The notes: generated by a model from the letters alone, not told the origin. 64,000 bases of DNA from Bos javanicus (GCF_032452875.1 NC_083882.1:30806001-30870000), one strand, 5' to 3'. Positions 1-11,920 are shown, counted from the first letter of the stretch. Program-made: numbers and translations.

Positions 1-122
1 GATTTGGGGGTGTATAAACCCCTGAGAGGGCCCCATTAGGTGGCAGGCAAGGGTCACTCACCTGTCTATCAGAGAGATTGCAGGAAATAATATCAATAAA
101 TAGCATCTTAATTACTTATTAA

Positions 123-330
123 GCCTTCCCTAGTGGCTCAGATGATAAGGAATCTGCCTGCAATGCAGGAGACCAAGGGTTCGATTCCCGGGCTGTGAAG
201 ATCCCCTGGAGCAGGGAATGGCTTACCCACTCCAGTATTCTTGCCTGGGGAACTCTATGGACAGAGGAGCCTGGCGGGGCTACAGTCCATGGAGTTGCAA
301 AGAGTCGGACACGACTGAGCGACTAACACT
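123..330 (+). mobile_element. Bov-tA SINE
   Basis: Near full-length. The tRNA-like head has a B-box-like GGTTCGATTCC. It is followed by the BovB-derived tail ending in GTCGGACACGACTGAGCGAC. Confidence 0.93.
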
Positions 331-333
331 TGA

Positions 334-540
334 CCATGTAGCTGGAACCATGCTAAGCACTTAACATGGATTATCTGACTCAGCCCTCCCATAATCTTAT
401 GAGGTGGGTGCTTTCATTCTCCCCATGTTACTGAGGAGGCGATTGAGACACAAAGAGACTAAGTAGCTTGCCCAAGGTTACAAGGTTAATAAGTAGCAGA
501 ACTGGGTTTTGAACTGTACATTATCTGACTCCAGAGTCCT
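334..540 (-). mobile_element. MIR SINE
   Basis: Reverse-complement MIR core (GAGGAGGCGATTGAGACAC, then GCCCAAGGTTACAAGG) running into the head end near ATCTGACTCCAGAGTCC. An old, diverged copy. Confidence 0.8.
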
Positions 541-2112
541 CCTTCTAATCCCTTAAACTGGACTGTTAAATTTGCTTCTTCTGAGCCAAGATTTTAGAGT
601 CTTAACAGCTACCTTTGTGATGTCTCACAAAACTCCTTCCACGTCTTCTGTTTCTTCTTTCCAGCCTCCATTGCTGAGAAGTTCACCCACAGCCTGTCTC
701 ACCATCCTGGCTCAGGGATGGGGGAGGCCCTTCCCCAGGAGGAGGCGCTGAAGTCAGAATCTGCTTTCCTGGGCTTGACAAGACCTAGCTCTTGTGTTTG
801 GCCTCACCTGTGGGTCCAGCTGAGCCCAGAACCAGAGTCGGAACCTGAATCAGAATTGGAACTAGGACCGGAACTGGTACGGAAACCAGAGCATTCCCTG
901 AAAGGCCAAGGGGGCAGAGAAGTCTCCCTGATCCCACAGAGGCAGAAGGCGTGGGTCACATGAAAGGAGGCAAGCCCAGCTCTGCCTGAATCATTGCCCA
1001 GCCTGAGGGCTCCAGGCGGGGAGGACCACTGAGGGGGAGCAGGGAGCACCCAGGTGCCCCCATTCAGCTCCATCCCACTCAAGTCCTGTGCTGCTCAGGG
1101 GAGGATGGCTCCAGCCACCCTGGAGCCTCCGTGGTTCAGGCAGAAGCAACACTGCCTTGGGAGAGGCATACGGGTCTGGCAGCTCTGGCGGGGGGGCCTC
1201 GGGCTCTCCAGCCCACATTTCCCGGCCCGACCCACCCCTCACACCTGAAGTCTAGCCAGACTGAACCTTCTGCAGCTCCCAGAAGGCCCTGCCAAGGTGC
1301 ACTCAACCTGCGGCTGTTTCACAAGCCTCTTCTTTGCCACTCCACCCACTTTGGGGCTTAGCTTAGTTGGCATTTCCTCCAAGAATCGCTTCCTGACACC
1401 CCCTCACCCCAAGCCAGGCCGTGTGACCCCTCCCTTCTTCTCCTCCCCCCCCTCCCATCCCACCCTCTCCCCCTACTCTCCTAGTTCCCCAGTGGCCACC
1501 CCATCACACCACCCTGAAACCTTCTGTTCCTCCGGCCACCAGGCTATCTCTATGGTCATCAGTGTCTCACTGGGTGCCCAGCTCACAGTGGGTGGCTTGA
1601 TAAATATCTGTTGAGTTCCTGGATGATTAAAACAGAACAGAAAAGGCAAAAGAGCAGACTCTAGGCATCTTGTGGGCCGTGCCCCCCAAAGCCCACAGTT
1701 TCTGCAACAGCGCCGGGCACTCAGCTGGTCTTGGCAAGAACAACTCAGGGTACCAGGGCTGAGATGCTGATGAGGCAGTGACCCAGTGGAAGCCGGGGTA
1801 GGGCAGGGCGGCTCCAGAAAGGAGATGAGCTGGGGTTTAGGGCTTGGGAACCTGGCTCAAATTTCCCTCAAATCTGAGAGTTTTCAGAGAAGCCAGGTAG
1901 AGGAGACGTGTCCGGGCAAAGGCAGCCCATCCGTCCGGTTGCAGAGCTGGCTCTCGGGCAGCAAAGCAGCAGGAGCAGCCAGCCTCCTCCCTGGGAGGCA
2001 CATGGTGGCCGAGCCATGGGAGCGAGAGGAGAAAGCGAGAAGCAGCACCCTCCCTGACCTCCCCATGGCAGGCTGCTAGCTGTGTGGCCACACCTTCAAG
2101 ACACCATCCTCA
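541..2112. other. Single-copy non-coding stretch
   Basis: No supported gene. It holds a degenerate purine-rich hexamer run at 829-882 (GGAACC/GGAACT-like units), which explains the low-complexity Glu/Pro/Ser reading frame there. A pyrimidine-rich tract lies at 1,378-1,500. A short old MIR/L2-like tail lies at 1,578-1,625 (GATAAATATCTGTTGAG). Confidence 0.6.
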
Positions 2113-2193
2113 GGACTTCCCTGTGGTCCAGTGGCTAAGACCTCACACTCCCAATGCAGGCAGCCCAGGTTCGATCCCCGGTCAGGGAACTAG
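2113..2193 (+). mobile_element. CHR-type tRNA SINE, head only
   Basis: Begins GGACTTCCCTGTGGTCCAGT and carries GGTTCGATCCCCGGTCAGGG. The 3' part is missing. Confidence 0.85.
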
Positions 2194-2477
2194 AGAATGA
2201 GACCAGTGCCACCAGAGCCCCCTGCAGCAGATCTGGAACCATCAATGGACAAAAGGCGATGGGCTAACAGGAGAAGGAAGGGAGTAGGCAGGCGGGAAAG
2301 AGAAAGGAAAGCAGAGCTGCAGGAAGGACAAAGAACAGGAGTGCAGCAGACAGCAAGAACTAGAGTAAATGAGACAGATCCAATGGAGAAAGCTCATGTC
2401 AAAATATACTCCCCAGCCTCCAAAATCCTTTTCCCAACGATGTCTCATATGAACGCACAACGGCTCCAGGAGGCATC

Positions 2478-2996
2478 ATTATGCTTTTCTTTCCTTTTAT
2501 TTTATTTCACTTTTTATTACGGAAAACTTCAAAAATACACAAAGTAAACATAATGGTATAATTTAAATCCCTGTACACCCATCGCCCCGCTGCAACAATT
2601 ATCTCACTGTGCCATTCTTCTTTCATTATATTCTCACCCACTCAATTCTTATTGTTTTTTGACATGTCTGTTTTTTAGGGAAATTCACATGCATTAAAAT
2701 GTACAAATATAGGTGTATCACGTCGATAAATGTTTATATCCAAGTAACCCCCAACCCTGTCGCAATATGGTACATAATCATCTCACAAGGAAATTCTCCA
2801 TGTTCATTTCAAGTTAAGCCCACCACCTACCTCCACCCTAAACTGACCTAATCTGTAGCTAACAATAGTTTTGCCTAATCTGGAACTTCACATAAGTGGA
2901 ATCATATAATATGTACTCCTGAGTGTCTTTCTCCTTTCTCTTGGCATATTGTTTTTGAGACTCACACATCTTGATGCTGTTGTTTAAACTGATTAA
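2478..2996 (-). mobile_element. L1 3' end, reverse orientation
   Basis: Resembles an old L1M 3' untranslated region on the minus strand (CACCCATCGCCCCGCTGCAA; GGAATCATATAATATGTACTC). It continues beyond the SINE inserted at 3,004. Confidence 0.75.
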
Positions 2997-3003
2997 ACAT
3001 CAG

Positions 3004-3227
3004 TTGCTGTTGTTTAATCACTAAGTCATGTCCGACTCTTTCAACCCCATGGTCTATAGCATGCCAGGCTCCTCTGTCCATGGGATTTTCCAGGCAAGAA
3101 TACTGGAGTGGGTTGCCATTTCCTTCTCTAGGGGATCTTTCCTATCCAGAGGTCAAACCCATGTCTCTTACATCTCCTGCATTAGCAGGTGGGTTCTTTA
3201 TCATTGAGCCAGCTGGGAAACCCACAT
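3004..3227 (-). mobile_element. Bov-tA SINE
   Basis: Complete reverse copy inserted in the L1. The TSD is ACATCAG at 2,997-3,003 and 3,228-3,234. Confidence 0.93.
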
Positions 3228-3234
3228 ACATCAG

Positions 3235-3870
3235 TAGCTAATTTCTTTTCCATTGCTGACTGGTACTCCAGGGTAGGAATGTATCAGAATTTATCTAGCG
3301 AGTCTCCTGTTGATGAACATTTGGCCTGTTTCCAGTATGTGACTAGGATGAATAAAACTTTTATGAACAGCTGTTTTTGTGGGCATATGTTTTCATTTCT
3401 CTTGGATAAATACCTAGGAGCAGAATTACCAAGTCCAAGAGTAGGTGTATAGGTGTATGTTTAACTTTATGAGAAACTATCAAACCGTTTTCCAGAGTGG
3501 TTGCACTGGTTTGCATTCCCACCAGCAACTTGTGTGTCTTCCAGCTGCTCCACAGTCTCGTCAACATTCGGTGGTTGTCAGGCTTCTAAATTTAGCCATT
3601 AAGGTTGGTATGTATTACTTGCAATTTGCACTACATTAATGATGTCAAGCAATGTTTAACGTGCCATTGGCGTTCGTACATCTTTTGTGAAGAACCTATT
3701 CAAACCTCTTGCCCATTTCTAATGGTCTTGCTTGTCTTTTTATTATTGAATCATAGGAGTTCTTTGTTTATTCTAGTCTCCTTTGTTCGATACGTGTTTT
3801 CTGAATATTTTCTCCAAATGTGTGGCCTATTAATTTTCTCAATGGTATCCTTTTATCAGATTTATCAAGG
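3235..3870 (-). mobile_element. L1 fragment, reverse orientation
   Basis: Typical minus-strand L1 3' region: CATATGTTTTCATTTCTCTT, CATTCCCACCAGCAACTTGT, and TTATTATTGAATCATAGGAG. No open frame survives. Confidence 0.85.
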
Positions 3871-3887
3871 CATAATTTAGATAAGCA

Positions 3888-4150
3888 GAGAAGGCAATGG
3901 CACCCCACTCCAGTACTCTTGCCTGGAAAATCCCATGGACAAAGAAGCCTGGTGGGCTGTAGTCCATGGGGTCGAGAAGAGTCGGACATGACTGAGCGAC
4001 TTCACTTTCACTTTTCACTTTCCTGCATTGGAGAAGGAAATGGCAACCCACTCCAGTGTTCTTGCCTGGAGAATCCCAGGGACCAGGGAGCCTGGTGGGC
4101 TACAGTCCATGGGGTTGTACAGAGTCCGACAGAACTGAAGCAACTTAGCA
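3888..4150 (+). mobile_element. Bov-A2 SINE
   Basis: Dimer of BovB-tail units. Unit 1 starts GAGAAGGCAATGG; after the TTCACTTTCACTTTTCAC linker, unit 2 starts GAGAAGGAAATGG. It ends GCAACTTAGCA without an AGC tail. Confidence 0.93.
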
Positions 4151-4157
4151 TATGCCC

Positions 4158-4352
4158 ACAGGCTATGCAGGAAACCCCAGTTCAATTCCTGGGCTGGTGA
4201 AGGAAATGCCAACCCACTCCAGTATTCTTGCCTGGAGAATCCCCACGGACAGAGGAGCCTGGTCTATGGGGTCTGCCAAGAGAGAGTACAGTGAGAGAGA
4301 GCTACAGTCCATGGGGTCACAGAGTCAGACATGACTGAGCTACAAAGCACAG
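4158..4352 (+). mobile_element. Bov-tA SINE, 5'-truncated head
   Basis: Starts within the tRNA-like head (GCAGGAAACCCCAGTTCAAT). The tail contains a small internal insertion, a GAGAGAG-rich stretch at about 4,281-4,300. Confidence 0.88.
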
Positions 4353-5590
4353 TGACTAAAGATGTCAGGCTTCTTTTCACATCTTATTTGCTATTTGCTT
4401 GCCTTTATTGGCGAGATGTCTTGCCAGATCTTTTGCTCAATTTTTAATCTTTTGATCACTTTTTAATTTGTCTTGCTACTGAGTGGGAAGTTTCTCATGC
4501 ATACTCTAGATCCAAGTCCTTTATTAGACATGTGAGTTGCAATATTTTCTACCCCATTGTGGCTTGCCTTTTTACTTTTTTGACAATGTCTTTTTTAAAA
4601 AAGCAAAATGTTTTCATTTTGATGAAATCCAATATATTGATTTTTTTTTTCTTATTAGAAGTTGTCCTTTCTATATCCTAAGAAGTCTTGGTTAACTCAA
4701 GATCACAAAAATTTCAGGTCTTTGACCCACCATTTCAAGTTGTTGTTTATTGTATGAGACGAGTCATTGTTTTTTCTTATATACAGACATCCAAATATTC
4801 CAGCACCATTTGTTGAAAAAGACTGCTATTTCCCTCACTGATTCACCTTGGCACCCTTGTGAAAAGTCAATTAGCTTTAGATGTGTAAGTATTTCCGGAC
4901 AGTCTAGTCTGTTCCACTCATCCAGATTTCTATTCTACACCAATATGTACTGTCTTCATTACTGTAATGTTATTGTAAGCCTTGAAATCAGGTAGTAATT
5001 CCTCCAACCTTGTTCCTTGTTTTTCATAAAATTTGTTTTAGCTATTATAGTCCTTTCCATTTCCACATAAATTTTAGAATCAGCTTGTCAAATTTTCAAA
5101 ACACCTGCTGAGATTTTGACTGGGAATATATTAGATCCATAGATTGATTTGAGGAAAATTGAGATCCTAATAATATCAAGTATTCTGATTCATGAACGTG
5201 GTCTCTCTATTTACTTAAATCTTAATTCCTTGCAGCAATATTTTATAGTTTTCAGCATCTTTATAAATTTTGCTAATTTGTCCCTAAATGTTTCATGTTT
5301 CATGCTATTATAAATGTTATTTTTAATTTAAATTTCCAGTTTCTAGTATATAGAAATACAATTCATTTTTGTATATTGAGCTTGTATCTTGAAACCTTGC
5401 TAAACTTATTAGTTCTAGTCCCCTAGCTTTTCTATAGATTCCTTAAGCTTTTTCTAGATAGACAATCGTGTTGACTGTAAATAAAGAAAATTTCAAATCT
5501 TCCCTTCATAACAACATACCTTTTAATTCTTTTACTTGAATTATCATGTTGCCGAGGACCTTAAGTACACTGTTGAATAGAAATAGTTAT
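4353..5590 (-). mobile_element. L1 ORF2 3' region, reverse orientation
   Basis: Matches the minus-strand L1 landmarks AGCACCATTTGTTGAAAAAG, TTGGCACCCTTGTGAAAA, and TATATAGAAATACAA. Its first part overlaps in L1 position with 3,235-3,870, so the two are separate copies or a duplication. Confidence 0.85.
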
Positions 5591-5594
5591 AAAA

Positions 5595-5915
5595 GAGGTT
5601 CAGGCATGGTGGAAATGGTGAAGGTGGTCAAGATGTCCAGTTTATAGTATTAGTAAGTTCTGGTGGTGTAATGTACAACTACAGTGACTACCGGTAACAA
5701 TAACTTATGTTTGAAAGTTTCTTAGAGAATAGATCTTAAAATCCCCATCACAAGAAAAAAATATATAACTATGTAAAGTGATGGGTATTAACTAAATTTA
5801 TTGTGGTGATCATTTTACAATATATATATACATATAATCATTATCTCATACACCTTAAACTAATACAATCTTATGTGCCAATAATATCTCAATAAAACTG
5901 GAGGGAGAGAATAGT
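5595..5915 (+). mobile_element. L1 3' untranslated region, forward, nested
   Basis: Plus-strand L1M-like 3' end (GAGAATAGATCTTAAAATCC; CACCTTAAACTAATACAATC; final AATAAAA). It splits the reverse L1 around it. Confidence 0.75.
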
Positions 5916-5924
5916 TTGAACAGA

Positions 5925-6150
5925 TTCCCTTGTTTCTGATCTGAGAGGGAAAACATTCAGACTTTCACCACTTAACTATGAGGTTAACTCTTAAGATATT
6001 ATGTAGACATCCTTTTCTCAGGTTGTGTAAGTTTCCATCTATTCCCAGTTTGCTAAGATTTTATCATGGATCTATGCTAAATTTTGTCAAAAGCTTCCTT
6101 TGCATCAACTAGCATGATCCATGTGTTACTTCTTTTAAGACTGTTTAAAT
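5925..6150 (-). mobile_element. L1 ORF2 fragment, reverse orientation
   Basis: Continuation of the reverse L1 beyond the nested copy (GACTTTCACCACTTAACTATG; ATTTTGTCAAAAGCTTCC). Confidence 0.8.
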
Positions 6151-6154
6151 GGTG

Positions 6155-6440
6155 TGTTAATGTTCTACTTAGCTTCTTCCTGCTGCTGTAACAAACTTAG
6201 TGGCTTAAAAAACAACACAGATTTATTATTTTACCAGTCTGGAGATTTGGAATTCAAAATGGGTCTTACTGGGCTAAAGTCAAGACGTTGGCAGGGCTAC
6301 CTTCATTTTGCAGGCTCTAGGAGAGAATTCCATTCCATCTCAAAATCCTTAATCACATCTGCAGAATCTCTTATGTTACTGAAAGCAGCATGTTCACCAG
6401 TTCTGGGATTCAGACGTGGATATTCTGTCTACCACATATG
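6155..6440 (+). mobile_element. Old mammalian interspersed repeat, family not assigned
   Basis: Has the widespread CTGCTGTAACAAA...GTGGCTTAAAAAACAACA...TTTATT pattern seen in many mammalian repeats. I could not name the family by eye. Confidence 0.55.
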
Positions 6441-6482
6441 ATAGAGCATAGACTGACTTTTGAATATTAAAGCAACCTTGAT

Positions 6483-6563
6483 GGGACTTCCCTGCCAGTC
6501 CAGTGTTAAGACATCGCCTTTCAATGCAGGTGGCGTGGGTTTGACCCCTGATCAGGGAGTTAA
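6483..6563 (+). mobile_element. CHR-type tRNA SINE, head only
   Basis: GGGACTTCCCTGCCAGTCCA through GACCCCTGATCAGGGAG. It abuts the next SINE directly. Confidence 0.82.
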
Positions 6564-6969
6564 GGGCTTCCATGGTAGCTCAACTGGTAAAGAATCCGCC
6601 TGCAATGCAGGAGATCCCGGTTCAACTCCTGAGTTGGGAAAATCCCCTGGAGAAAGGATAGGTTATCCACTCCAGTATTCTGGGGTTTTGCTGGTGGCTC
6701 AGACAGTAAAAGAATCTACCTGCTCTGTGGGAGACCTGGGTTTGATCCCTGGGTTGGGAAGATACCCTGGAGGGGGGCAGTAAAGAATCTGCCTACAATG
6801 CAGGAAACCCAGGTGCCACCCCTGGATCAAGAAGATCTCTTGGAGAAGGGAATGGCTACTCACTCCAGTATTCTTGCCTGGAGAATCCCATGGACAGAGG
6901 AACCTGGCGGGCTACAGTCCATGAGGTCACAAAGAGTCGGACACCAATGAGCAACTAAACACAGCACAG
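6564..6969 (+). mobile_element. Bov-tA-type SINE with three tandem tRNA-like heads
   Basis: Three tRNA-like heads follow each other (from about 6,564, 6,687 and 6,780). Only the last is followed by a complete BovB-derived tail. The second head keeps a recognisable B-box region and the third is diverged. Confidence 0.85.
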
Positions 6970-7043
6970 AGAGCTAAGATCTCACATGCTTCAAGGTCAA
7001 AAAACCAAAATGTAAAACAGAACAAACTCAATAAGAACTTTGA

Positions 7044-7248
7044 AAAGTGAAAGAAAGTGAAAGTGAAAGTTGCTCAGTTGTGTCCTACTCTTTGCAACCC
7101 CATGGGCTGTATAGTCCATGGAAATCTCCAGGCCAGAATACTGGAGAGGGTAGTCGTTCCCTTCTCCAGGGGATCTTCCCAACCCAGGGATTGAACCCAG
7201 GTCTCTCGCATTGCAGGTGGATTCTCTACCAACTGAGCCACCAGGGAA
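7044..7248 (-). mobile_element. Bov-tA SINE
   Basis: Reverse copy from GTTGCTCAGTTGTGTCC to the head end GAGCCACCAGGG. Confidence 0.93.
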
Positions 7249-7269
7249 AAAAAAGTGGTCCACATCAAA

Positions 7270-7400
7270 AAATCTTTTAAAAATATAAATAAATAAAACA
7301 ACCTTGAATTCTGGATTAAAGGCCATTTGGGCATGGTTTGTTATCCTTTTTACATATTGTTGAAATTTCTTTGCTAAAATTTTATTAAGTATTCCTGTAT
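7270..7400 (-). mobile_element. L1 ORF2 fragment, reverse orientation
   Basis: TTGTTGAAATTTCTTTGCTAAAATTTTATT matches minus-strand L1 ORF2. It continues after the CHR SINE. Confidence 0.7.
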
Positions 7401-7401
7401 C

Positions 7402-7571
7402 TTTTTTTTTTTTTTTGATGCACTGAATCTTTGTTGAGGTGTGCAGGCTTTCTCTAGTTGCAGCTAAGTTGCCCCACGGGATGCAGAATCTTAGGTCCTG
7501 GACCATGGATTGAACCCACATCCTATACATTAAAAGGTAGATTCTTAACAACTGGGCCACCAGGAAAGGCC
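7402..7571 (-). mobile_element. CHR-type SINE with 15-T tail
   Basis: The T tract at 7,402-7,416 is the tail of a minus-strand copy. The head end reads AACTGGGCCACCAGGAAAGG. Confidence 0.82.
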
Positions 7572-7860
7572 CTCTGTATTTATGTTCTTGAGTGACAGTG
7601 CTTTGTAGTAGTCTTAGCAGTTCTTTTCCCTTATAATGTCTTTGTCTCATTTTGGTATCCAGATAATGCTGGCTTTCTAAAATAAGTTTGGAAATGTTCC
7701 TTCCTCTTTTATTTTTTATAAAAGTTTTTTATAGAATTGGTACTATTTTTAACTTAAATGTTTAGTAGAATCATTGGTATACCAGAACTGGCTTGTACTG
7801 ACTCATGAGAGTCTACTGTTAAATTTTTAGGAATTTTATGAACCTGTTGTTAAATTCAGC
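7572..7860 (-). mobile_element. L1 ORF2 fragment, reverse orientation
   Basis: Resumes the L1 (GGTATCCAGATAATGCTGGC; AGAATTGGTACTATTTTTAA). Confidence 0.75.
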
Positions 7861-8595
7861 CGTTATTAAAAATTTTTTAATTTCAAGACTTGCATTTAAG
7901 CTTCTTTAAAGTATGTCCACAGCAGCCTTTAGACTAGAATTGACTTAGTTGCACTCTTAAGACAATACCCTTTTTGACCATTCTACCCAATGTCCCAGGT
8001 ATTGTAAGGTTTCTTAACTCGGGCTCTAGAAATTATTTTGCCCACTGCTTTCTGATGATCCTTTCCCGAGCTTTGGGTCACTTCCTCTCACATGTTGCAG
8101 ATCGAGGAGTGAAGGCAGGGACACCTCTGTACATCTCCAGAACTCTGTCTGGGTAGATTCCTCCTCTTCGGTACTCTGTCCTCCAAGTCCTGCTCCTTGC
8201 CTTTCCTCAACTCCAGTCACTGTCTCCTCGATTCACCCAGGCCCTATTCAGCTTCTCTCATCCTCTTCTATGACCTGGAAACTGCCTCCAGGCAATAAAG
8301 CAAGGTATTTATTTGTAGGACTCATTTCAGCTGTTTCCCTTATCTCAACTATTACAGCCCTGTGCTGACTATTTTCTTCTAATACTTGAAAAACATTATT
8401 TCATATATTTTTTCCAGTTTTCTAGTTGTTTAAGGTGACAAGGCAGATCTGGTCCAAGTCACTCCATCATGATGAAAGCAGAAGTGTTTATTGATGAGTA
8501 ATTTTTTTTCTTTTAATTTTATTGAAACATATTTTATCTTTTTTTTTTTTTTTCTTTTTTGATTATCGACTTTTGGGTCTTGTTCAAGAACTCTT
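7861..8595. other. AT-rich non-coding stretch, probably decayed repeat
   Basis: No gene seen. The text looks like worn L1-type DNA with T tracts (the longest at about 8,539-8,553), but no segment could be named with confidence. Confidence 0.45.
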
Positions 8596-8819
8596 GGGCT
8601 TCCCAGATAACTCAAGCAGTAAAGAATGAACCGGCCAACGCAGGAGACGCAGGAGAAGTAGGTTCAATCCTCGGTTCAGGGAAGATTCCCCTGGAGGAGA
8701 AAATGGTAACCCACTCCAATATTCTTGCCTGGGAAATCCCATGGACAGAGGAACCTGCCGGGCCACAGTCTATGGGGTCGCAAAGAGTTGGACATGACAG
8801 AGCGACTAAACACGCACAC
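8596..8819 (+). mobile_element. Bov-tA SINE
   Basis: Complete forward copy from GGGCTTCCCAGATAACTC to GACAGAGCGACTAAACAC. Confidence 0.93.
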
Positions 8820-8899
8820 AAAAGAACCCTTTGCTTACTTTTCGGTCTCAAAAATATTCTCTCCTATGCTGAATTTAAACAAAAAAAAAAAATTATAGT

Positions 8900-10755
8900 G
8901 TAAGCTGCTACATTTAGGTCTATGGCTCAACTCAAACTTTTTGATATAAGATATAAAGTTCAGGTGTCAAAGCTTTTTTTTCTGGATAAAGACATCCCCT
9001 GTTTCAGGACCACTTATTGAAAGATTTTTTCTTCTCATAATTACTTTTACACCTCTGTTCAAAATCAATTAACTGTGGGAGTACAAGTCTTTCTAGAATC
9101 TCTGTTGTGTTTCATTGATCAATTTGTCTATCCTTACATCAATACACCACTGTCTTAATTGCTGCAGCTTTATAGTAAGACTTAAGGTAATCTAGTATAA
9201 ACTCTTCCATTTTGTTTTGCTTTTTTAGGATTATTTTGGTCCTTTGAATGTTAGACTAAACTCTATAGCCTATAAAATGTTATTAACAAACACTTCTAGG
9301 ATTATGAATAGAACTATTTAATATATTAAATCTACAGGTTAATTTGGCAAAAATGACATCAAGGTTGAGTCTTTCAATTCATAAGTGTTATGTAACTCTC
9401 CACTTAGTTAGGTCTTTTAAAATTTTAATTAGCAATATTTTGTAATTTTCAGTACATACTTCTTGAATATCTTTTGTTAAAAATTTTCCTAAGTATTTTC
9501 TTATGTATAATGCTGTTGTTCTGTATAATACTGTTGAAGTAAACTTGCTAGATTCATTCACTAGTTCTAGTAAGGTTTTATTCACATAAACTATCACATC
9601 ATCTGTAAAAGGATGCCTATAATCTTCAGTACAATGTTAAACAGAAGTAATAAAAGTAGACATCCTGATCTTACGAGAAAAGTGTTCAATCCTTCACCAA
9701 TAAAGTTGGCTTTAGCTGTAGGTTTCATATAGTGTCCTTGATCAGACAGAGAAACTCTCTTGTTACCCTAGTTTTCTCACAGTTTTTATCATGAATAGGT
9801 GGAATTCTGTCAAATGTTTTTTGTGCATTTATAGAGATAATCATATGGATGTTCTCCTTTATCCTATGAATACGTGGATTATAATAATTGATTTACAAAC
9901 GTGAAATGGATAAATCATACAGTCAGATGTATGATCCTTTTTATATATTGTTCAGTTCAATTTGTAAATACTTTGTTAGGGTTCTTGTGTGTATGTTTAT
10001 GAGAGACATTGGTCTATAATCTTCTTTTCTTTGTCAAATTTGGGCTCAGGGTTATGTTGGAGCCATGAAAAGAACTGAGAAGTTTTCCTTTACACCACAG
10101 TTTCTGAAAGACGGTTGGTACAATTTCTTCCTTAAATATTTGATGAACTCACCAGTGAAACTACTTGGGCTTGGAATTTCCTTTGCAGAGAAGTTTTGTA
10201 CCTTGAACAAATTCAAGATACTGGATAGGTATAGAACTATTTTGATTTTCTATTTCTTTTATGTCTGTTTTGGTACATTGGGTTTTTTCAAAGAATATGA
10301 TTCATCTAGGCAGTCAAATTTACTGGCATAAAGTTATTCATAATCGTCCCTCATTATCCTTTTGATGTCCTGTAGGATCTGTGGGAATATTCCTCTATAA
10401 TTCTAGATGCTGGTACTTGATAGTGTCTCGCTGTTTCCTGGTCAGTTGATAGAGGTTTATTAATCATATTAATTTTCCCCCAAATTTTGGTTTCATTATT
10501 TTTCTCTATCTTTTGTTTTCTATTTTATTGATTCTCCCCTTTATTATTTCCTTTCTTCGACTTATTTTCAGTTAAATTTTCCCCTTTCTTTCCAGTTTTT
10601 TGAAGATGAAAATGTAGATGATTGATTTTAAGCCATTATTATTAGCTAACAGAATCATTTAAAAGTGTAAAGTTTTTTCTAAATATTACATGCTATGAAT
10701 TTTGATATATTTTCATTATTTTTTAGTTCAAAACACTTTATTTTCCCTTTTAGAT
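8900..10755 (-). mobile_element. Long L1 ORF2 fragment, reverse orientation
   Basis: Almost 1.9 kb of minus-strand L1 reverse transcriptase region (TTAATTGCTGCAGCTTTATAG; ACTAGTTCTAGTAAGGTTTTATT). It is heavily mutated with no long open frame. Confidence 0.85.
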
Positions 10756-10977
10756 TTTCCTGTGTGTGTGCTCAGTCACTAATCATGTCTGACTCTTTGC
10801 ACCCCATTGACTGTAGCCTGCCAGGCTTCTCTGTCCACGGAATTTTCCAGACAAGAAGACTAGAATGGGTTGCCATTTCCTACTTCAGAGGATCTTTCCA
10901 ACCTAGGGGTTGAACCAACATCTCCTGAGTCCCTCATTGGTAGGCAGATTCTTTTGACTGTGCCACCTGGGAAGCCC
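10756..10977 (-). mobile_element. Bov-tA SINE
   Basis: Reverse copy from GTGTGCTCAGTCACTAATC to the head end CCACCTGGGAAGCCC. It interrupts the L1. Confidence 0.92.
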
Positions 10978-11560
10978 TTTTCCTTTGATTCACAAGTTAT
11001 TCAAAGCTGTATTATTCCACTTTAAAATATTTGGATTTTTCTAAATATCTTGTTGACTTTTAAATTAATTCCATTTTGGTCAGAAAACATCCTCAATCTT
11101 GTTTCAATCTTATGGAATTTACTGGGATCCTATTTTGCTTAGCATATGATCCATCTCAGTGAATGCTCCATGGACACTTGGGTGGAAAATGTTATGGGAA
11201 ATATTCTATAAAAGTCCATCTTTTATATTCTAACTGAATTTCTGTCCAGTTGTTCGGAGAGAAGAGTGATGAGATTTGCAACTATGACTGTGAGCTTGTG
11301 CGTTTCTCTCTTTTCTTCTGTCAGTGTTTGCTTCATGTATTTTGAAGCTCTGTTACTAAATTTAGTACAAATTATACATAATTATTTTGTTATTATACTT
11401 CAGAACAGATTTATAATTATCATGCTTTCTTTATGTATTGACCCTTTTATCATTATGAAATATTCATTTTAATTCCAGTAATAACCTCTGGCTTGAAGTT
11501 TATTTTGTCTGAGATTGATATAGTCACTCCAGGTTTCCTATGAGTTGTGTATAAATGCTA
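10978..11560 (-). mobile_element. L1 ORF2 fragment, reverse orientation
   Basis: L1 landmarks on the minus strand: TTGGTCAGAAAACATCCTC, GACCCTTTTATCATTATGAA, and TAGTCACTCCAGG. Confidence 0.8.
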
Positions 11561-11639
11561 CATTAGAGATCTAGTAGAAATAGAACCTTCTGGAGATCTA
11601 TAACAATATTTCCTTATCCATATTTTCTTATATAAAAAT

Positions 11640-11880
11640 AGAAATTTATACGAGATTTATTTCAAGCAATTAGCTGATGTGATTGTCGGGGTTGGGAAGT
11701 CTGCAACCTGTAGCATAGGGCAGGCTGGAAGGCTGGAAACTTTCAGGCAGATGTTGAAGCTGTGGGTCACAGGCAAAATTTTTTCTTTCTTCAGGAAACC
11801 TTAATTTCGATCTTAAGGCCTTTCAGCTAATTTGATGAAGCCCACCCAGATTATAGAGGGTAATCTACATATGTAACAGA
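11640..11880 (+). mobile_element. Old mammalian interspersed repeat, family not assigned
   Basis: The pattern of a GATTTATTTCAAGCAATTAGC start, a GGCTGGAAGGCTGGAAAC middle and a GAAGCCCACCCAGATTATAG end is a known ancient repeat type. I cannot name it reliably. Confidence 0.5.
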
Positions 11881-11920
11881 CCCCTCAGCACGGTGTTATA
11901 ATTTTTGCTTTAAATAGTCG

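Noticed and set aside
718..963. Small protein with a Glu/Pro/Ser-rich stretch
   Set aside because: Explained by a degenerate hexamer repeat at 829-882; no supporting splice or conservation signal.
6564..6969. tRNA genes suggested by B-box-like GGTTCGATCC motifs here and in many other places
   Set aside because: All occur in heads of Bov-tA or CHR SINEs; none folds as a stand-alone tRNA with its own terminator.
6997..7650. 217-codon minus-strand frame
   Set aside because: Made of L1, CHR and Bov-tA sequence joined end to end.
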